NCBI RefSeq assembly: GCF_013155365.1
Contig: NZ_JABJRA010000005.1
Coordinates: 62,001-126,000, forward strand
DNA: 64,000 nt
Direction of reading: 5' to 3'
Source: Nocardioides sp. zg-DK7169
Lineage (GTDB): Bacteria > Actinomycetota > Actinomycetes > Propionibacteriales > Nocardioidaceae
Part shown: positions 8,952 to 18,036 of the stretch, one piece after another
Numbering within the stretch: the first letter of the stretch is position 1
How the letters are laid out: every line of letters begins with the position of its first letter
The notes under the pieces: generated by a model
The model's database searches: none
Told to the model about the DNA's origin: nothing
What the model saw: only the letters and a program-made list of their open reading frames with translations
Translations under genes and position numbers: made by a program

Positions 8952-10697
8952 CTACGCCCCCGGGCGGGGGAACAGGACCCCTCCGGGACAGATCCGACCC
9001 TCGGGCGGCAGGTCGCGGTCGAGGAGGTAGGCAGCCATCGTGCGGCGGATGCAGGTGCCGGTCCCGATGGCGCCGTGGCCCCACCCGTCGTACGTCACCA
9101 GGCGGGAGCCGGCGAACAGCTCGTGGACCCGCCGCGCGCCGTGGATCGGCGTGGACGGGTCGTGGCTGTTGCCGACGACCAGCAGCGGGTACGCCGTGCG
9201 CGTCTGCCACGGGCCCCGGTAGGAGTCCGCGCCGGAGCCGATGCCCTGCCGGGCGCAGATCGAGGACAGCCAGGTCCACAGCGAGCCGAAGCCGGGGGCG
9301 GTGCGGTCGGCCTCCGCGGCGGCGCGGATCCAGGCCTGCGGCTGCTGGGGGTTGCTCGAGTCGCTGCACATGACGGCCTGCGGCTGCAGCCCGAGGGTGC
9401 GCAGCGGCGCCGGGTTCGCCGCCGGACGCCCGGTGCCGGACGCCGTCTCCCACGTCCAGGGGCCGACCTCCTCGCGGCGGCGCTGGACCTCACGCACCCG
9501 GCGCTGCAGGGCGCCCAGTCCTGGCGCGACGCGGCCGTCGATGGCGGCGTCCAGGTCGGCGACGTACCGCACGAGCAGGGAGACCGTGCGGCGGTCGTAG
9601 AGCAGCGAGGTGGCGAAGGAGTAGATGTCGCGCTCGTTGATCCGCTCGCCCTCGAAGCGGATCGGCCGCGTCGCGGCGGTGGCCACGACGCGGTCCCACG
9701 TCTGCTGCGCGCCGGGGGCGAGCGGGCAGCGCGCCGGCCCGACCTGGTCGCAGCGCGCGAGCGCCGCGGTGAGCGCCTCCTGGGTGCCGACGTCGCTGCC
9801 GAGGCGGGTGGAGAACGGCGTGCGCACGGGTCCGGCGGGGCCGGTCGACCAGGCGACGGGGTCGAGCACGCCGTCGACGGTCATCGCGCGGACGCGGCCG
9901 GGGAACATCGCGGCGTACGTCGCGCCGAGGTAGGTGCCGTAGGAGATGCCGTAGTAGCTGATCCGGCGCTCGCCGAGGGCGCGGCGGACCAGCTCCATGT
10001 CGCGGGCGTTGTCGGCGGTGCTGGCGTGGTCGGTGAGCGCGGTGGCCTCGCGCCGGCAGGCCCGGCGCACCTGGCCGTCGCGGCGCAGGGTGGTCACCGT
10101 CTCGGCGTCGGTGCGGGGGTACTCCCACGGCAGGTAGGCGCGCTGCACCCGGCCGCGGCAGCTGATCTCCCCGCTGCCGCCGGTGCCGCGCGGGTCGATG
10201 CCGACGACGTCGAAGCGGGCCGCGACCCGGGAGCCGAGCAGGCGGGCGGCCTGCGGGGCGAACTGCGTGGAGGGACCTCCGGGACCGCCGGGGTTCACGA
10301 AGAGCGTGCCGATCCGCTGCGCCGGCCGAGCGGCGGCCACCTTGAGCAGCGCGAGCCGGGTCCGCGCGCCCTTCGGGCGGTCGTAGTCGAGCGGCACCCA
10401 GGCCGTCGCGCAGCTGATCCGCTGCCCGATCGGCGTCCGCGCCTGCCCGGAGTCCCCGCCCCGGGCCCCGCCGCCGTCGCAGCGGCCCCAGGTGAGCCGC
10501 GGCACGGGCGCCCGCGCCACCTGGGCGCCGGCCTGCGGGCGGTCGGAGGTCGGTGCGGCTGCGGGTGCGGCCGGGGCGACGGCTGCCGCGGCGGCCGGGG
10601 TCGCCCCGGGGACCAGCGCCCCGAGCAGCCCGGCCGCGAGGGCCAGGACCAGGGACACGGACAGGGTCAGGGACGCGAGTCCCGAGCGGCTCGTCAC
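8952..10697 (-). CDS. secreted TAP-type alpha/beta hydrolase (tripeptidyl aminopeptidase family)
   Basis: 581-aa exported serine hydrolase of the Tap/SlpD group, expected to remove short peptides from the N-termini of secreted or environmental peptides outside the cell. The signal peptide is a basic start, a hydrophobic stretch at residues 8-30 and an Ala-rich exit. The core has the oxyanion loop VNPGGPGGPS at about 135-144, VVGIDPRGTGGS, and the nucleophile elbow GISYGTYLG with Ser252. A C-terminal TAP-like domain carries NSHDPSTPIHGA (likely Asp) and GWGHGAIGTG (likely His). The start is GTG. TAGGGT lies 6 bases before it, so the mRNA may be leaderless. Confidence 0.88.
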   Translation of the reverse strand: MTSRSGLASLTLSVSLVLALAAGLLGALVPGATPAAAAAVAPAAPAAAPTSDRPQAGAQVARAPVPRLTWGRCDGGGARGGDSGQARTPIGQRISCATAWVPLDYDRPKGARTRLALLKVAAARPAQRIGTLFVNPGGPGGPSTQFAPQAARLLGSRVAARFDVVGIDPRGTGGSGEISCRGRVQRAYLPWEYPRTDAETVTTLRRDGQVRRACRREATALTDHASTADNARDMELVRRALGERRISYYGISYGTYLGATYAAMFPGRVRAMTVDGVLDPVAWSTGPAGPVRTPFSTRLGSDVGTQEALTAALARCDQVGPARCPLAPGAQQTWDRVVATAATRPIRFEGERINERDIYSFATSLLYDRRTVSLLVRYVADLDAAIDGRVAPGLGALQRRVREVQRRREEVGPWTWETASGTGRPAANPAPLRTLGLQPQAVMCSDSSNPQQPQAWIRAAAEADRTAPGFGSLWTWLSSICARQGIGSGADSYRGPWQTRTAYPLLVVGNSHDPSTPIHGARRVHELFAGSRLVTYDGWGHGAIGTGTCIRRTMAAYLLDRDLPPEGRICPGGVLFPRPGA

Positions 10698-10703
10698 CCG
10701 CTC

Positions 10704-10709
10704 ACCCTA
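10704..10709 (-). promoter_or_regulatory. -10 box TAGGGT, leaderless start of TAP hydrolase
   Basis: TAGGGT-N6-GTG on the minus strand, fitting transcription that starts at the GTG at 10697. Confidence 0.5.
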
Positions 10710-10756
10710 GGGCTGGTCGGCGGTAGGCGTCCCGCTGTCACGCGGGTTCGAGCCGA

Positions 10757-10814
10757 TAGTCCGCCACACAGGTGTCGACTGATCGCCGTTCCACGACACC
10801 TGTGTGGCGGACTA
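10757..10814. repeat. long perfect inverted repeat between fba and TAP hydrolase
   Basis: Two perfect 21-bp arms (left arm begins TAGTCCGCCACACAGG) enclose a 16-base loop. The structure lies 17 bases after the fba stop and about 48 bases before the -10 box of the hydrolase gene. The stem is long for a terminator and has no T-run on either strand. It may be an actinobacterial I-shaped terminator for fba or a small palindromic repeat element. Confidence 0.8.
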
Positions 10815-10830
10815 CCTCGTCCGAGAGGCG

Positions 10831-11862
<1,032 letters not shown>

Positions 11863-11989
11863 CTGAGGATCTCCTCGCAAAAAGCTGATCGGTGGATCTG
11901 ATGGCGGGGCACGTCTGCCCCGAGCCTAGTGCGTGGCCGCCGCGAGGTCCGGCGGGTCCCGTCGAGCGGGTGCGCGACCGCGCCGCCCC

Positions 11990-11995
11990 TACCGT
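11990..11995 (+). promoter_or_regulatory. -10 box TACCGT, leaderless start of SLOG gene
   Basis: TACCGT-N6-GTG (12002). It fixes the start of the SLOG-fold gene well inside a longer open frame. Confidence 0.5.
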
Positions 11996-12001
11996 GGAGC
12001 G

Positions 12002-12484
12002 GTGCACCCACGACGTCTCGACGGCAGGTACGTCGCGGTCGTCGGCCCCGCCGACGACGCGCGGCAAGGCGACCTGGCGCGCGCCGAGGCCGTGGGCCGC
12101 GGTCTCGCCGAGCAGGGGGCGGTGCTCCTCACCGGCGGGCACCACGGCGTGATGCGGGCGGCGGCCCGGGGCGCGAGGGCGGCCGGCGGGGTCTCGATCG
12201 GGCTGCTGCCCGGGTCCGACCGCGCGGCCGGCGCCCCGGAGCACACCCACCTGCTGCCCACCGGGCTCGGCGAGCTGCGCAACGGCCTGCTGGTCCGTGC
12301 CGCCGACGCGGTGGTCGCGGTCGGCTGCTCGTGGGGCACGCTCAGCGAGATCGCGCTGGCCCGCCGCACCGGGGTGCCGCTGGTGCTGCTCGACCCGTGG
12401 GAGCTGCCGGAGGACGCCGGCGTGCTCGCCGCCGACGCCCCCGCCGCGGTCCGCGCGGTCGCCGACCTGCTCGCCGGCCGGTGA
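12002..12484 (+). CDS. SLOG-fold (TIGR00725-type Rossmann) nucleotide-binding protein
   Basis: 160-aa single-domain protein related to LOG/SLOG Rossmannoid proteins. Family hallmarks in order are YVAVVGPADDA at the first strand, LLTGGHHGVMRAAARGA (GGxxGxM), TGLGELRNGLLVRAADAV and VGCSWGTLSEIALARRTGVP (the GTLSE motif). It lacks the PGGxGT form of the cytokinin-type LOG enzymes, so an AMP-nucleosidase activity should not be assumed; nucleotide or nucleotide-sugar binding is the safer call. It is divergent from fba and convergent with the SpoU methyltransferase. The GTG start is chosen from the TANNNT box 6 bases before it. Confidence 0.75.
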   Translation: MHPRRLDGRYVAVVGPADDARQGDLARAEAVGRGLAEQGAVLLTGGHHGVMRAAARGARAAGGVSIGLLPGSDRAAGAPEHTHLLPTGLGELRNGLLVRAADAVVAVGCSWGTLSEIALARRTGVPLVLLDPWELPEDAGVLAADAPAAVRAVADLLAGR

Positions 12485-12488
12485 TCCC

Positions 12489-12530
12489 GGCCCGGTGAGA
12501 GCGGCCGGGTGAGAGCGGCCCGGTGAGAGC
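12489..12530. repeat. 3 x 14-bp tandem repeat in convergent intergenic gap
   Basis: Three 14-base units of GGCCCGGTGAGAGC (the middle unit differs by one base) fill the gap between the SLOG gene and the convergent methyltransferase gene. There is no coding role and no clear terminator fold. Confidence 0.8.
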
Positions 12531-12532
12531 GG

Positions 12533-13237
12533 TCAGCCGCGCCAGGCGGTGTCGCCGCTCAGGTCCGCGTGCTGGCGCACCCAGCCGTGCATCGCGATCG
12601 CGGCGGCGGCCGAGGCATTGATCGAGCGGGTGGAGCCGAACTGCGCGATCGAGAAGGTCGCGTCGCAGCGCGCCCGGGCCTCCTCGGAGAGCCCCGGCCC
12701 CTCCTGGCCGAACAGGAAGCAGACCCGCCGCGGCATCTCCATCGTCTCCAGGTGGAGCGACCCGGGGAGGTTGTCGACGCCGAGGAGCGGCACCGGCCCG
12801 CCCTCGAGCCCGGCGAGGTGGTCGGCCAGGTCCTCGACGCTCGGGTGGTGGCGCACGTGCTGGTAGCGGTCGGTCACCATCGCCCCGCGGCGGTTCCAGC
12901 GCCGGTTGCCGACGATGTGCACCTCGCGGGCCAGGAACGCGTTCGCCGAGCGCACGATCGTGCCGATGTTGAAGTCGTGCTGCCAGTTCTCGATCGCGAC
13001 GTGGAAGTCGTGGCGGCGGGTGTCGAGGTCGGCGCGGATCGCCTCGACCGACCAGTAGCGGTAGCGGTCGACCACGTTGCGCCGGTCGCCCTCGGCCAGC
13101 AGCTGCTCGTCGTACACCTCGCTGCCCGGACCGGTCGGCCACGGACCGGCCCACGGCCCCACCCCGACCTCGGCCCGGCCGTGCGGCATCGGGTCGTACG
13201 GCGCGCGCCGCTCGGCGTCCTCGAGCTGCTCGTCCAC
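12533..13237 (-). CDS. SpoU/TrmH-family RNA 2'-O-methyltransferase
   Basis: SAM-dependent ribose methyltransferase of the SPOUT superfamily acting on tRNA or rRNA. 234 aa from GTG. The three SPOUT motifs are present: NIGTIVRSANAFLAREVHIV (motif 1), FLFGQEGPGLSEEAR (motif 2) and IAQFGSTRSINASAAAAIA (motif 3, the trefoil-knot cofactor loop). The N-terminal extension is acidic and without a known domain. TACGAT lies exactly 6 bases before this GTG, giving a leaderless start. A second in-frame GTG (13258) would sit upstream of that box. Mycobacteria carry a related gene near pyrE. The target nucleotide is unknown. Confidence 0.85.
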   Translation of the reverse strand: MDEQLEDAERRAPYDPMPHGRAEVGVGPWAGPWPTGPGSEVYDEQLLAEGDRRNVVDRYRYWSVEAIRADLDTRRHDFHVAIENWQHDFNIGTIVRSANAFLAREVHIVGNRRWNRRGAMVTDRYQHVRHHPSVEDLADHLAGLEGGPVPLLGVDNLPGSLHLETMEMPRRVCFLFGQEGPGLSEEARARCDATFSIAQFGSTRSINASAAAAIAMHGWVRQHADLSGDTAWRG

Positions 13238-13243
13238 CGCCGC

Positions 13244-13249
13244 ATCGTA
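13244..13249 (-). promoter_or_regulatory. -10 box TACGAT, leaderless start of SpoU gene
   Basis: TACGAT-N6-GTG on the minus strand. Used to choose between two in-frame GTG starts. Confidence 0.5.
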
Positions 13250-13342
13250 CGAGAGCACGCGGGGGCTCCCCGCGCCGACCAACCCCACGGTCGAGTCGAG
13301 ACTTCGGACGCATCGAGTCGAGGGTTCTGACCACGTACGTCG

Positions 13343-13408
13343 CCACGAGCGCCGACTCGGCGCACCACAAGGGCCGACTCGCGCAACCACGAGCGCCGAC
13401 TCGGCGTT
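13343..13408. repeat. 22-bp tandem repeat, three units (locus A)
   Basis: Three consecutive 22-base units begin at 13343, 13365 and 13387. The consensus starts CCACGAGCGCCGACTCGG and ends with four variable bases. Each unit holds a near-palindrome (CGCCGA-C-TCGGCG in units 1 and 3). It lies between the divergent SpoU and DedA genes. The same unit, three copies, recurs in reverse orientation at 49.6 kb. Confidence 0.85.
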
Positions 13409-13443
13409 CTCGATGCGGCCCCGCGCCGAGCGGCGGCGACCGA

Positions 13444-13449
13444 TAGGCT
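13444..13449 (+). promoter_or_regulatory. -10 box TAGGCT, leaderless start of first DedA gene
   Basis: TAGGCT-N7-GTG (13457), directly downstream of the 22-bp repeat array. Confidence 0.45.
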
Positions 13450-13456
13450 GGACGTC

Positions 13457-14236
13457 GTGAGCGCGCTCCTGGCAGGTCTGCCACTGCCCCACCCGCTCCT
13501 GCTCGGTATCGACTACCTCGATCCGCAGTGGCTGCTGGCGCAGTTCGGCGCGGAGCTGTTCTGGATCAGCCTGCTGATCATCTTCGTCGAGTGCGGGCTG
13601 TTCTTCCCGTTCCTGCCCGGCGACAGCCTGCTGTTCGCGCTCGGCATCTTCATCGCGACCGGGCAGATCGACCTGTTCCCCGGCAGCCGGCTCGCCGAGC
13701 TGGGGATCGCGGTGGCGCTGATGACGATCGCGGCCTGGCTGGGCAACGTCTGCGGCTACGAGATCGGGCGAAGACTCGGACCGGCCCTGCGCCAGCGCGA
13801 GGGGCGGGTGCTCAAGCAGAAGTACTTCGACCAGACCGAGGTCTTCTTCGAGCGCCACGGCAACAAGGCCCTGGTCATCGGCCGCTTCGTCGCGTTCGTG
13901 CGCACCTACATCACCGTGGTCGCCGGCATCACCCAGATGCCGCGCCGCCGCTTCTACGTCTGGAGCGGCGTCGGCGGCGTCGCGTGGGTCGTGCTGGTCA
14001 CCGGCCTGGGCTACTTCCTGGGCCACAACGTGCCGTGGCTGGAGCACAACATCGACCTGATCTTCCTGGTCATCCTGGCCTTCACCGCGGTCCCGATCGC
14101 GTTCGAGTGGTGGCGCCACCGGCGCACCGACTCCCCCCGCGCCGAGGACAACGACCACGACGGCCGCCCGGACCGCGACATCACCGGCATCACTGTCCCG
14201 CCGCACACCACGGTCGAGCGCCCCCGCGAGGACTGA
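13457..14236 (+). CDS. DedA family membrane protein
   Basis: 259-aa polytopic membrane protein of the DedA/SNARE-associated family, implicated elsewhere in undecaprenyl-phosphate or phospholipid translocation and membrane homeostasis. Family features are FVECGLFFPFLPGDSLLFALG near residues 35-56, the amphipathic re-entrant segment with FFERHGNKALVIGRFVAFVR (G-x-R-F/I-x-P/A-x-x-R type) near 136-155, and GVAWVVLVTGLGYFLGHNVP. The C-terminus is a charged cytoplasmic tail. The start is GTG with a TANNNT box 7 bases upstream. The M. tuberculosis counterpart lies next to fba. A second DedA gene faces it convergently. Confidence 0.9.
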   Translation: MSALLAGLPLPHPLLLGIDYLDPQWLLAQFGAELFWISLLIIFVECGLFFPFLPGDSLLFALGIFIATGQIDLFPGSRLAELGIAVALMTIAAWLGNVCGYEIGRRLGPALRQREGRVLKQKYFDQTEVFFERHGNKALVIGRFVAFVRTYITVVAGITQMPRRRFYVWSGVGGVAWVVLVTGLGYFLGHNVPWLEHNIDLIFLVILAFTAVPIAFEWWRHRRTDSPRAEDNDHDGRPDRDITGITVPPHTTVERPRED

Positions 14237-14261
14237 GGCCCGGGGCTCCTGCCCCTGCCCC

Positions 14262-14300
14262 AGCCCTCGACACCAGCCCTCGACACCAGCCCTCGACACC
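14262..14300. repeat. 3 x 13-bp tandem repeat between convergent dedA genes
   Basis: Three exact copies of AGCCCTCGACACC, followed by a partial fourth, lie between the stops of the two DedA genes. Confidence 0.85.
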
Positions 14301-14316
14301 AGCCCCGGGGCGGCGC

Positions 14317-14997
14317 TCAGGGCTGCGTGCGGCTCGCGCGGGTGCGGCGCACCCGCTGCACGAGCCACCAGCAGACCGCGAGCGCGACCAGGACGATGAC
14401 GACCTTCTGGAAGGTGCCGGCGACGCCCTCGACGCGGTGCCACTGCTCGCCGAGCCAGTAGCCGGCGAGCACGAAGGTGACGTTCCAGATCGTGCTGCCG
14501 GCGGTCGTGAGCAGCAGGAACTGGCCCACCGGCATCCGCTCGACGCCCGCAGGCACCGAGATCAGGCTGCGGAAGATGGGGATCATCCGGCCGAAGAAGA
14601 CCGCCTTGCGCCCGTGCCGGCCGAACCACGCCTCGGTGCGCTCCAGGTCCTCGGTCTTGACCAGCGGCAGCCGCTCCCAGACCCAGTACATCCGGGCTCG
14701 GCCGAAGACGGCGCCGAGCGCGTAGAGCGCCACCGCGCCGACCACGGAGCCGGCAATGGTCCACAAGATGGCCTCGGTGAGGCCGAAGGTGCCGCGGCTC
14801 GCGGTGAACCCGGCCAGCGGCAGGATCACCTCGCTGGGCAGCGGCGGGAAGAGGTTCTCCAGCGCGATCGCCAGCCCGGCGCCGGGGGCGCCGAGCTTCT
14901 CCATCAGGTCGACCGCCCAGCCGGCGACGCCCCCCAGGTCGTCGGGGTTCTCGCCGGCCGCGGCCAGGACGGTGTGTGCGCCGAGCGCCAGGCTCAT
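14317..14997 (-). CDS. DedA family membrane protein (second paralogue)
   Basis: 226 aa with the same fold as its convergent neighbour but divergent in sequence: ENLFPPLPSEVILPLAGFTA in the first loop and WFGRHGRKAVFFGRMIPIFR followed by SLISVPAGVERMP in the re-entrant loop. These carry the conserved E/D...R...P pattern, and this paralogue keeps the F/G-R-x-x-P-x-x-R form better than the first. A hydrophobic C-terminal helix ends in an Arg-rich tail. Its ATG overlaps the pyrE stop (ATGA), so it is cotranslated with pyrE. Probably an undecaprenyl-phosphate or lipid flippase-like function; the substrate is not determinable from sequence. Confidence 0.9.
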   Translation of the reverse strand: MSLALGAHTVLAAAGENPDDLGGVAGWAVDLMEKLGAPGAGLAIALENLFPPLPSEVILPLAGFTASRGTFGLTEAILWTIAGSVVGAVALYALGAVFGRARMYWVWERLPLVKTEDLERTEAWFGRHGRKAVFFGRMIPIFRSLISVPAGVERMPVGQFLLLTTAGSTIWNVTFVLAGYWLGEQWHRVEGVAGTFQKVVIVLVALAVCWWLVQRVRRTRASRTQP

Positions 14998-15533
14998 GCG
15001 GTGGCCCGCGCAGCGTCGAGCTCGGCCTTGGTGAGGACCGGGCGGACCTCGAGGCCGACGTCCTCCAGCGGGTTCACGCCCTCGGGGCTGCGGTCGATGG
15101 CGCAGACCACCACCTCGACGATCGCGCCCGCGGCACGCAGCTCGCGCGTGGCGTCGCGGACCGCGCCGCCGGTGGTGATCACGTCCTCGATCAGGGTGAT
15201 CCGGCGCCCGGCCACGTCGGGGCCCTCGGCGAGCTTGCAGGTGCCGTACTCCTTGGCCTTCTTGCGCACGAACAGCGTGCGGTGGCCGGTCAGGTAGCCG
15301 ACCATCGTCGCGATCGGCACACCTCCCAGCTCCAGGCCACCGAGGAGCTCGGTGTCGGCGGGCAGCAGCTGCACCATCTCCCGGGCCAACCGCGACAGCA
15401 GCGCGGGGTCGGCCTCGAAGAGGTACTTGTCGAAGTACTCCGAGGAGACCTGCCCGGACCGGAGCGTGAAGCTCCCGGTCAGGCGGCAGGTGGCGTCGAT
15501 GTCGGCAGCGAGGTCGGTATCGGCGGTCGTCAC
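14994..15533 (-). CDS. pyrE: orotate phosphoribosyltransferase
   Basis: Transfers ribose 5-phosphate from PRPP to orotate to make OMP. 179 aa. The PRPP-binding motif reads ITLIEDVITTGGAVRDA near residue 120, and the lysine loop is FVRKKAKEYGTCK near 90. The start is GTG at 15533, chosen because GACAAT lies 6 bases upstream, the leaderless -10 position, and because a longer frame runs antisense through the aminotransferase. It shares a 4-base overlap with the downstream dedA paralogue and is divergent from the aminotransferase by 54 bases. pyrE near clpB and a SpoU gene is also seen in M. tuberculosis. Confidence 0.94.
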   Translation of the reverse strand: MTTADTDLAADIDATCRLTGSFTLRSGQVSSEYFDKYLFEADPALLSRLAREMVQLLPADTELLGGLELGGVPIATMVGYLTGHRTLFVRKKAKEYGTCKLAEGPDVAGRRITLIEDVITTGGAVRDATRELRAAGAIVEVVVCAIDRSPEGVNPLEDVGLEVRPVLTKAELDAARATA

Positions 15534-15574
15534 GCCGCCATTGTCGCGTACGCCGTGCAACGCCCCGCACGCCG

Positions 15575-15580
15575 TACGGT
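15575..15580 (+). promoter_or_regulatory. -10 box TACGGT, leaderless start of aminotransferase
   Basis: TACGGT-N7-ATG (15588), back to back with the pyrE promoter region. Confidence 0.5.
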
Positions 15581-15587
15581 GGGGCCC

Positions 15588-16793
15588 ATGCCCGACTCGC
15601 CGTCCCGCACCGCCGCGACGCCCCGGCTGGCCCGCCGGCTGCACGGCATCGAGCCGACGATCTTCACCCGGATGTCGGCGCTGGCCGCCCGCACCGGCTC
15701 GGTCAACCTCGGGCAGGGCTTCCCCGACGTCGACGGCCCCCCGGCGGTCATCGCCCGGGCCGTCGAGGCGCTGCGCACCGGGCGCAACCAGTACGCCCCC
15801 GGCCCCGGCGTGCCGGAGCTGCGCCAGGCGGTCGCGCGCCACCAGCAGCGCCACTACGGCCTCGAGCTCGACCCGGACACCGAGGTCGTCGTCACCACCG
15901 GCTGCACCGAGGCGATCGCGGCGGCGCTGCTCGGCCTGGTCGACCCCGGCGACGAGGTGGTGGTGCTGGAGCCCTACTACGACTCCTACACCGCGATGAT
16001 CCAGATGGCCGGCGGCGTACGGCGCCCGGTCACCCTGCGCGCCCCGGACTTCCGCCTGGACCCTGACGAGCTGCGCGCGGCGGTCGGACCGCGGACCCGG
16101 TTCGTGCTGCTCAACAGCCCGCACAACCCGACCGGCACGGTGCTGACCCGCGCGGAGCTCCAGGCGGTCGCCGACGTGGCGATCACGCACGACCTGGTGG
16201 TGATCACCGACGAGGTCTACGAGCACCTGACCTACGACGCCGAGCACGTGCCGCTGGCGACGCTGCCCGGCATGCGCGAGCGCACGCTGACCCTCTCCAG
16301 CGCCGGGAAGTCCTACTCCTTCACCGGCTGGAAGGTGGGCTGGGCCAGCGGCCCCGCCGACCTCGTCGACGCGCTGCTCGCGGCCAAGCAGTGGCTGACC
16401 TTCACCTCCGGCTCACCGCTGCAGCCCGCCGTGGCCCTGGCCCTGGACGAGGAGCCCGACTTCCCGCGCGCGCTCGCCGCGGACCTGCGCGCCCGGCGCG
16501 ACCTGCTCTGCGCCGGGCTGGAGGCCGCCGGCCTGACGCTGCGGGTGCCGGAGGGCACCTACTTCGCGACCACCGACATCGCCGACCTCGGCTGGGACGA
16601 CGGGCTGGAGTTCTGCCTGGCGCTGCCCGAGCGCGCCGGCGTGGTCGCGATCCCCGAGCAGGTCTTCCACGACGACCGCGAGGCCGGGCGCCACCTGGTG
16701 CGCTGGGCGTTCTGCAAGCAGCCCGACGTGCTCGAGGAGGGTGTGCGCCGCCTGGGCGCGGCCGACCTCAGCGCCCGGCGTACCAGTCGCTGA
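15588..16793 (+). CDS. class I PLP aminotransferase (DapC / kynurenine-aminotransferase type)
   Basis: 401-aa fold-type I PLP enzyme. Key segments are VNLGQGFPDVDGP, YAPGPGVPELRQAVARHQ, EPYYDSY, LLNSPHNPTGTVL (substrate/PLP binding), ITDEVYEHLTYD and the PLP-lysine motif SSAGKSYSFTGWKVGW (Lys of SAGKS). It resembles the actinobacterial group annotated as N-succinyldiaminopimelate aminotransferase (DapC) and methionine/kynurenine aminotransferases. Specificity within this group cannot be read from motifs, so lysine biosynthesis is a possibility, not a conclusion. Its 3' end overlaps the convergent membrane-protein gene by 26 bases. Confidence 0.85.
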   Translation: MPDSPSRTAATPRLARRLHGIEPTIFTRMSALAARTGSVNLGQGFPDVDGPPAVIARAVEALRTGRNQYAPGPGVPELRQAVARHQQRHYGLELDPDTEVVVTTGCTEAIAAALLGLVDPGDEVVVLEPYYDSYTAMIQMAGGVRRPVTLRAPDFRLDPDELRAAVGPRTRFVLLNSPHNPTGTVLTRAELQAVADVAITHDLVVITDEVYEHLTYDAEHVPLATLPGMRERTLTLSSAGKSYSFTGWKVGWASGPADLVDALLAAKQWLTFTSGSPLQPAVALALDEEPDFPRALAADLRARRDLLCAGLEAAGLTLRVPEGTYFATTDIADLGWDDGLEFCLALPERAGVVAIPEQVFHDDREAGRHLVRWAFCKQPDVLEEGVRRLGAADLSARRTSR

Positions 16794-18021
16794 CCTCGGG
16801 ACGCATCAGGAGCGCCATGGTGGCGCCGCAGGCGACGAGCGGCACGACGAGCAGCGGCGAGCCGAGCACGGCGCCGACGAGGCAGAGCAGGCCGGCGACG
16901 GTCGCGGAGACCATCAGGAGCACCCGGCCGACCGGCACCCCGCGCACCGCGAACACGGCGACCAGGGCCGCCAGCACGCACCAGACCACGATCGCGGCGG
17001 CCACCATGAGGACCACCAGGCGCAGGTCGTCCTGGCTCATCCCGGTGCTGTCGAGCAGGTCGGGGTCGCGGCGGTCCATCTCCTCGAACAGCGGTCCCGG
17101 AGCGGCGGCGAGGGCCAGGGCGGTGAGTCCCATCGCGAGGGCGACCAGACCGCTCATCACCCAGGTCAGCACGCACGCCCACACGACCGGCTGCGGCGCG
17201 GGCCGGCGCCGGTTGCCCCGCTGCTGCGGCTGCTGCGGCTGCTGCGGGGAGTACGGCGCGGGGTCGGGCTGCCGGGTCGCGGGCGGGTAGGTGACGGGCG
17301 CGCCGGCGCTGCCGGTGCCCGCGGTCCCGAACCCGGTCCACGGGCGCGGGTCGGGTGTCTCGCCCGGCTGGCCGGACTGGGGCTGGCCGGACTGCCCCGG
17401 CTGGTCGTGCTGGCCGGACTGGGGCTGACCGGACTGGGGCTGGGCGACCGGGGCGGAGACCACCGGCGGCGCCTGACCCGCGGCGGGGACGTGGGCGCCG
17501 GTGTGGTCCTGGCCGTCCGGGCCGGAGGAGTACGGCGCCTGGCTGCTCGGCGGGACCCGGTCGAAGCGGGAGTCGCGCGTGGCGGCGGACGGCTCCTTCC
17601 CGGCGAACCAGTCGCGGGCCGGCTGGACCCACAGCATCACCACGGCCGCGGCGACGAAGGAGGACATGATGCCGCCGACGACCAGCCCGCAGACGAACAG
17701 CGGCACCGCCAGCACCGAGAGCGCCAGCCGGGCGCTGCGCGAGCGCTGGAGCACCTGGAAGCCGAGGATCAGGCTCGCGGTCGCGCACGCGCCGGTGACG
17801 AGCACCATCGCCCGCAGCGTGTTCAGCACGTCCTGCACGCCGACGCCGAGGCCGTCGGCGGGCGGCTCGGCGAGGAAGTCCTGCACCGCGCGGCGGGTGT
17901 CCAGCGACTGCACCCCGGCCATCTGCTCGAAGGCCGAAATCAGCACGAACAGCGATCCGCCCATGATCAGCCAGGCAGCGAAGGTCACCTGGCGCGGACG
18001 GGACGGACTGCTCTCACTCAT
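16768..18021 (-). CDS. membrane protein with Pro/Gln-rich cytoplasmic linker
   Basis: 417-aa integral membrane protein I cannot assign to a named family. Helices lie near residues 12-32, 68-88 and 100-125. Next comes a long low-complexity linker of about 150 residues rich in Pro, Gln, Ser and Gly, with repeats of QPQSGQ and PQQ. Four more helices occupy the C-terminal third. The N-terminal half (TFAAWLIMGGSLFVLISAFEQ) and the C-terminal half (VVWACVLTWVMSGLVALAMG) look like related four-helix units joined by the linker, suggesting internal duplication. The last 26 bases overlap the convergent aminotransferase gene. Actinobacterial proteins with this layout are uncharacterised. Confidence 0.75.
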   Translation of the reverse strand: MSESSPSRPRQVTFAAWLIMGGSLFVLISAFEQMAGVQSLDTRRAVQDFLAEPPADGLGVGVQDVLNTLRAMVLVTGACATASLILGFQVLQRSRSARLALSVLAVPLFVCGLVVGGIMSSFVAAAVVMLWVQPARDWFAGKEPSAATRDSRFDRVPPSSQAPYSSGPDGQDHTGAHVPAAGQAPPVVSAPVAQPQSGQPQSGQHDQPGQSGQPQSGQPGETPDPRPWTGFGTAGTGSAGAPVTYPPATRQPDPAPYSPQQPQQPQQRGNRRRPAPQPVVWACVLTWVMSGLVALAMGLTALALAAAPGPLFEEMDRRDPDLLDSTGMSQDDLRLVVLMVAAAIVVWCVLAALVAVFAVRGVPVGRVLLMVSATVAGLLCLVGAVLGSPLLVVPLVACGATMALLMRPEVSDWYAGR

Positions 18022-18036
18022 GGGGTCATTGAACTA

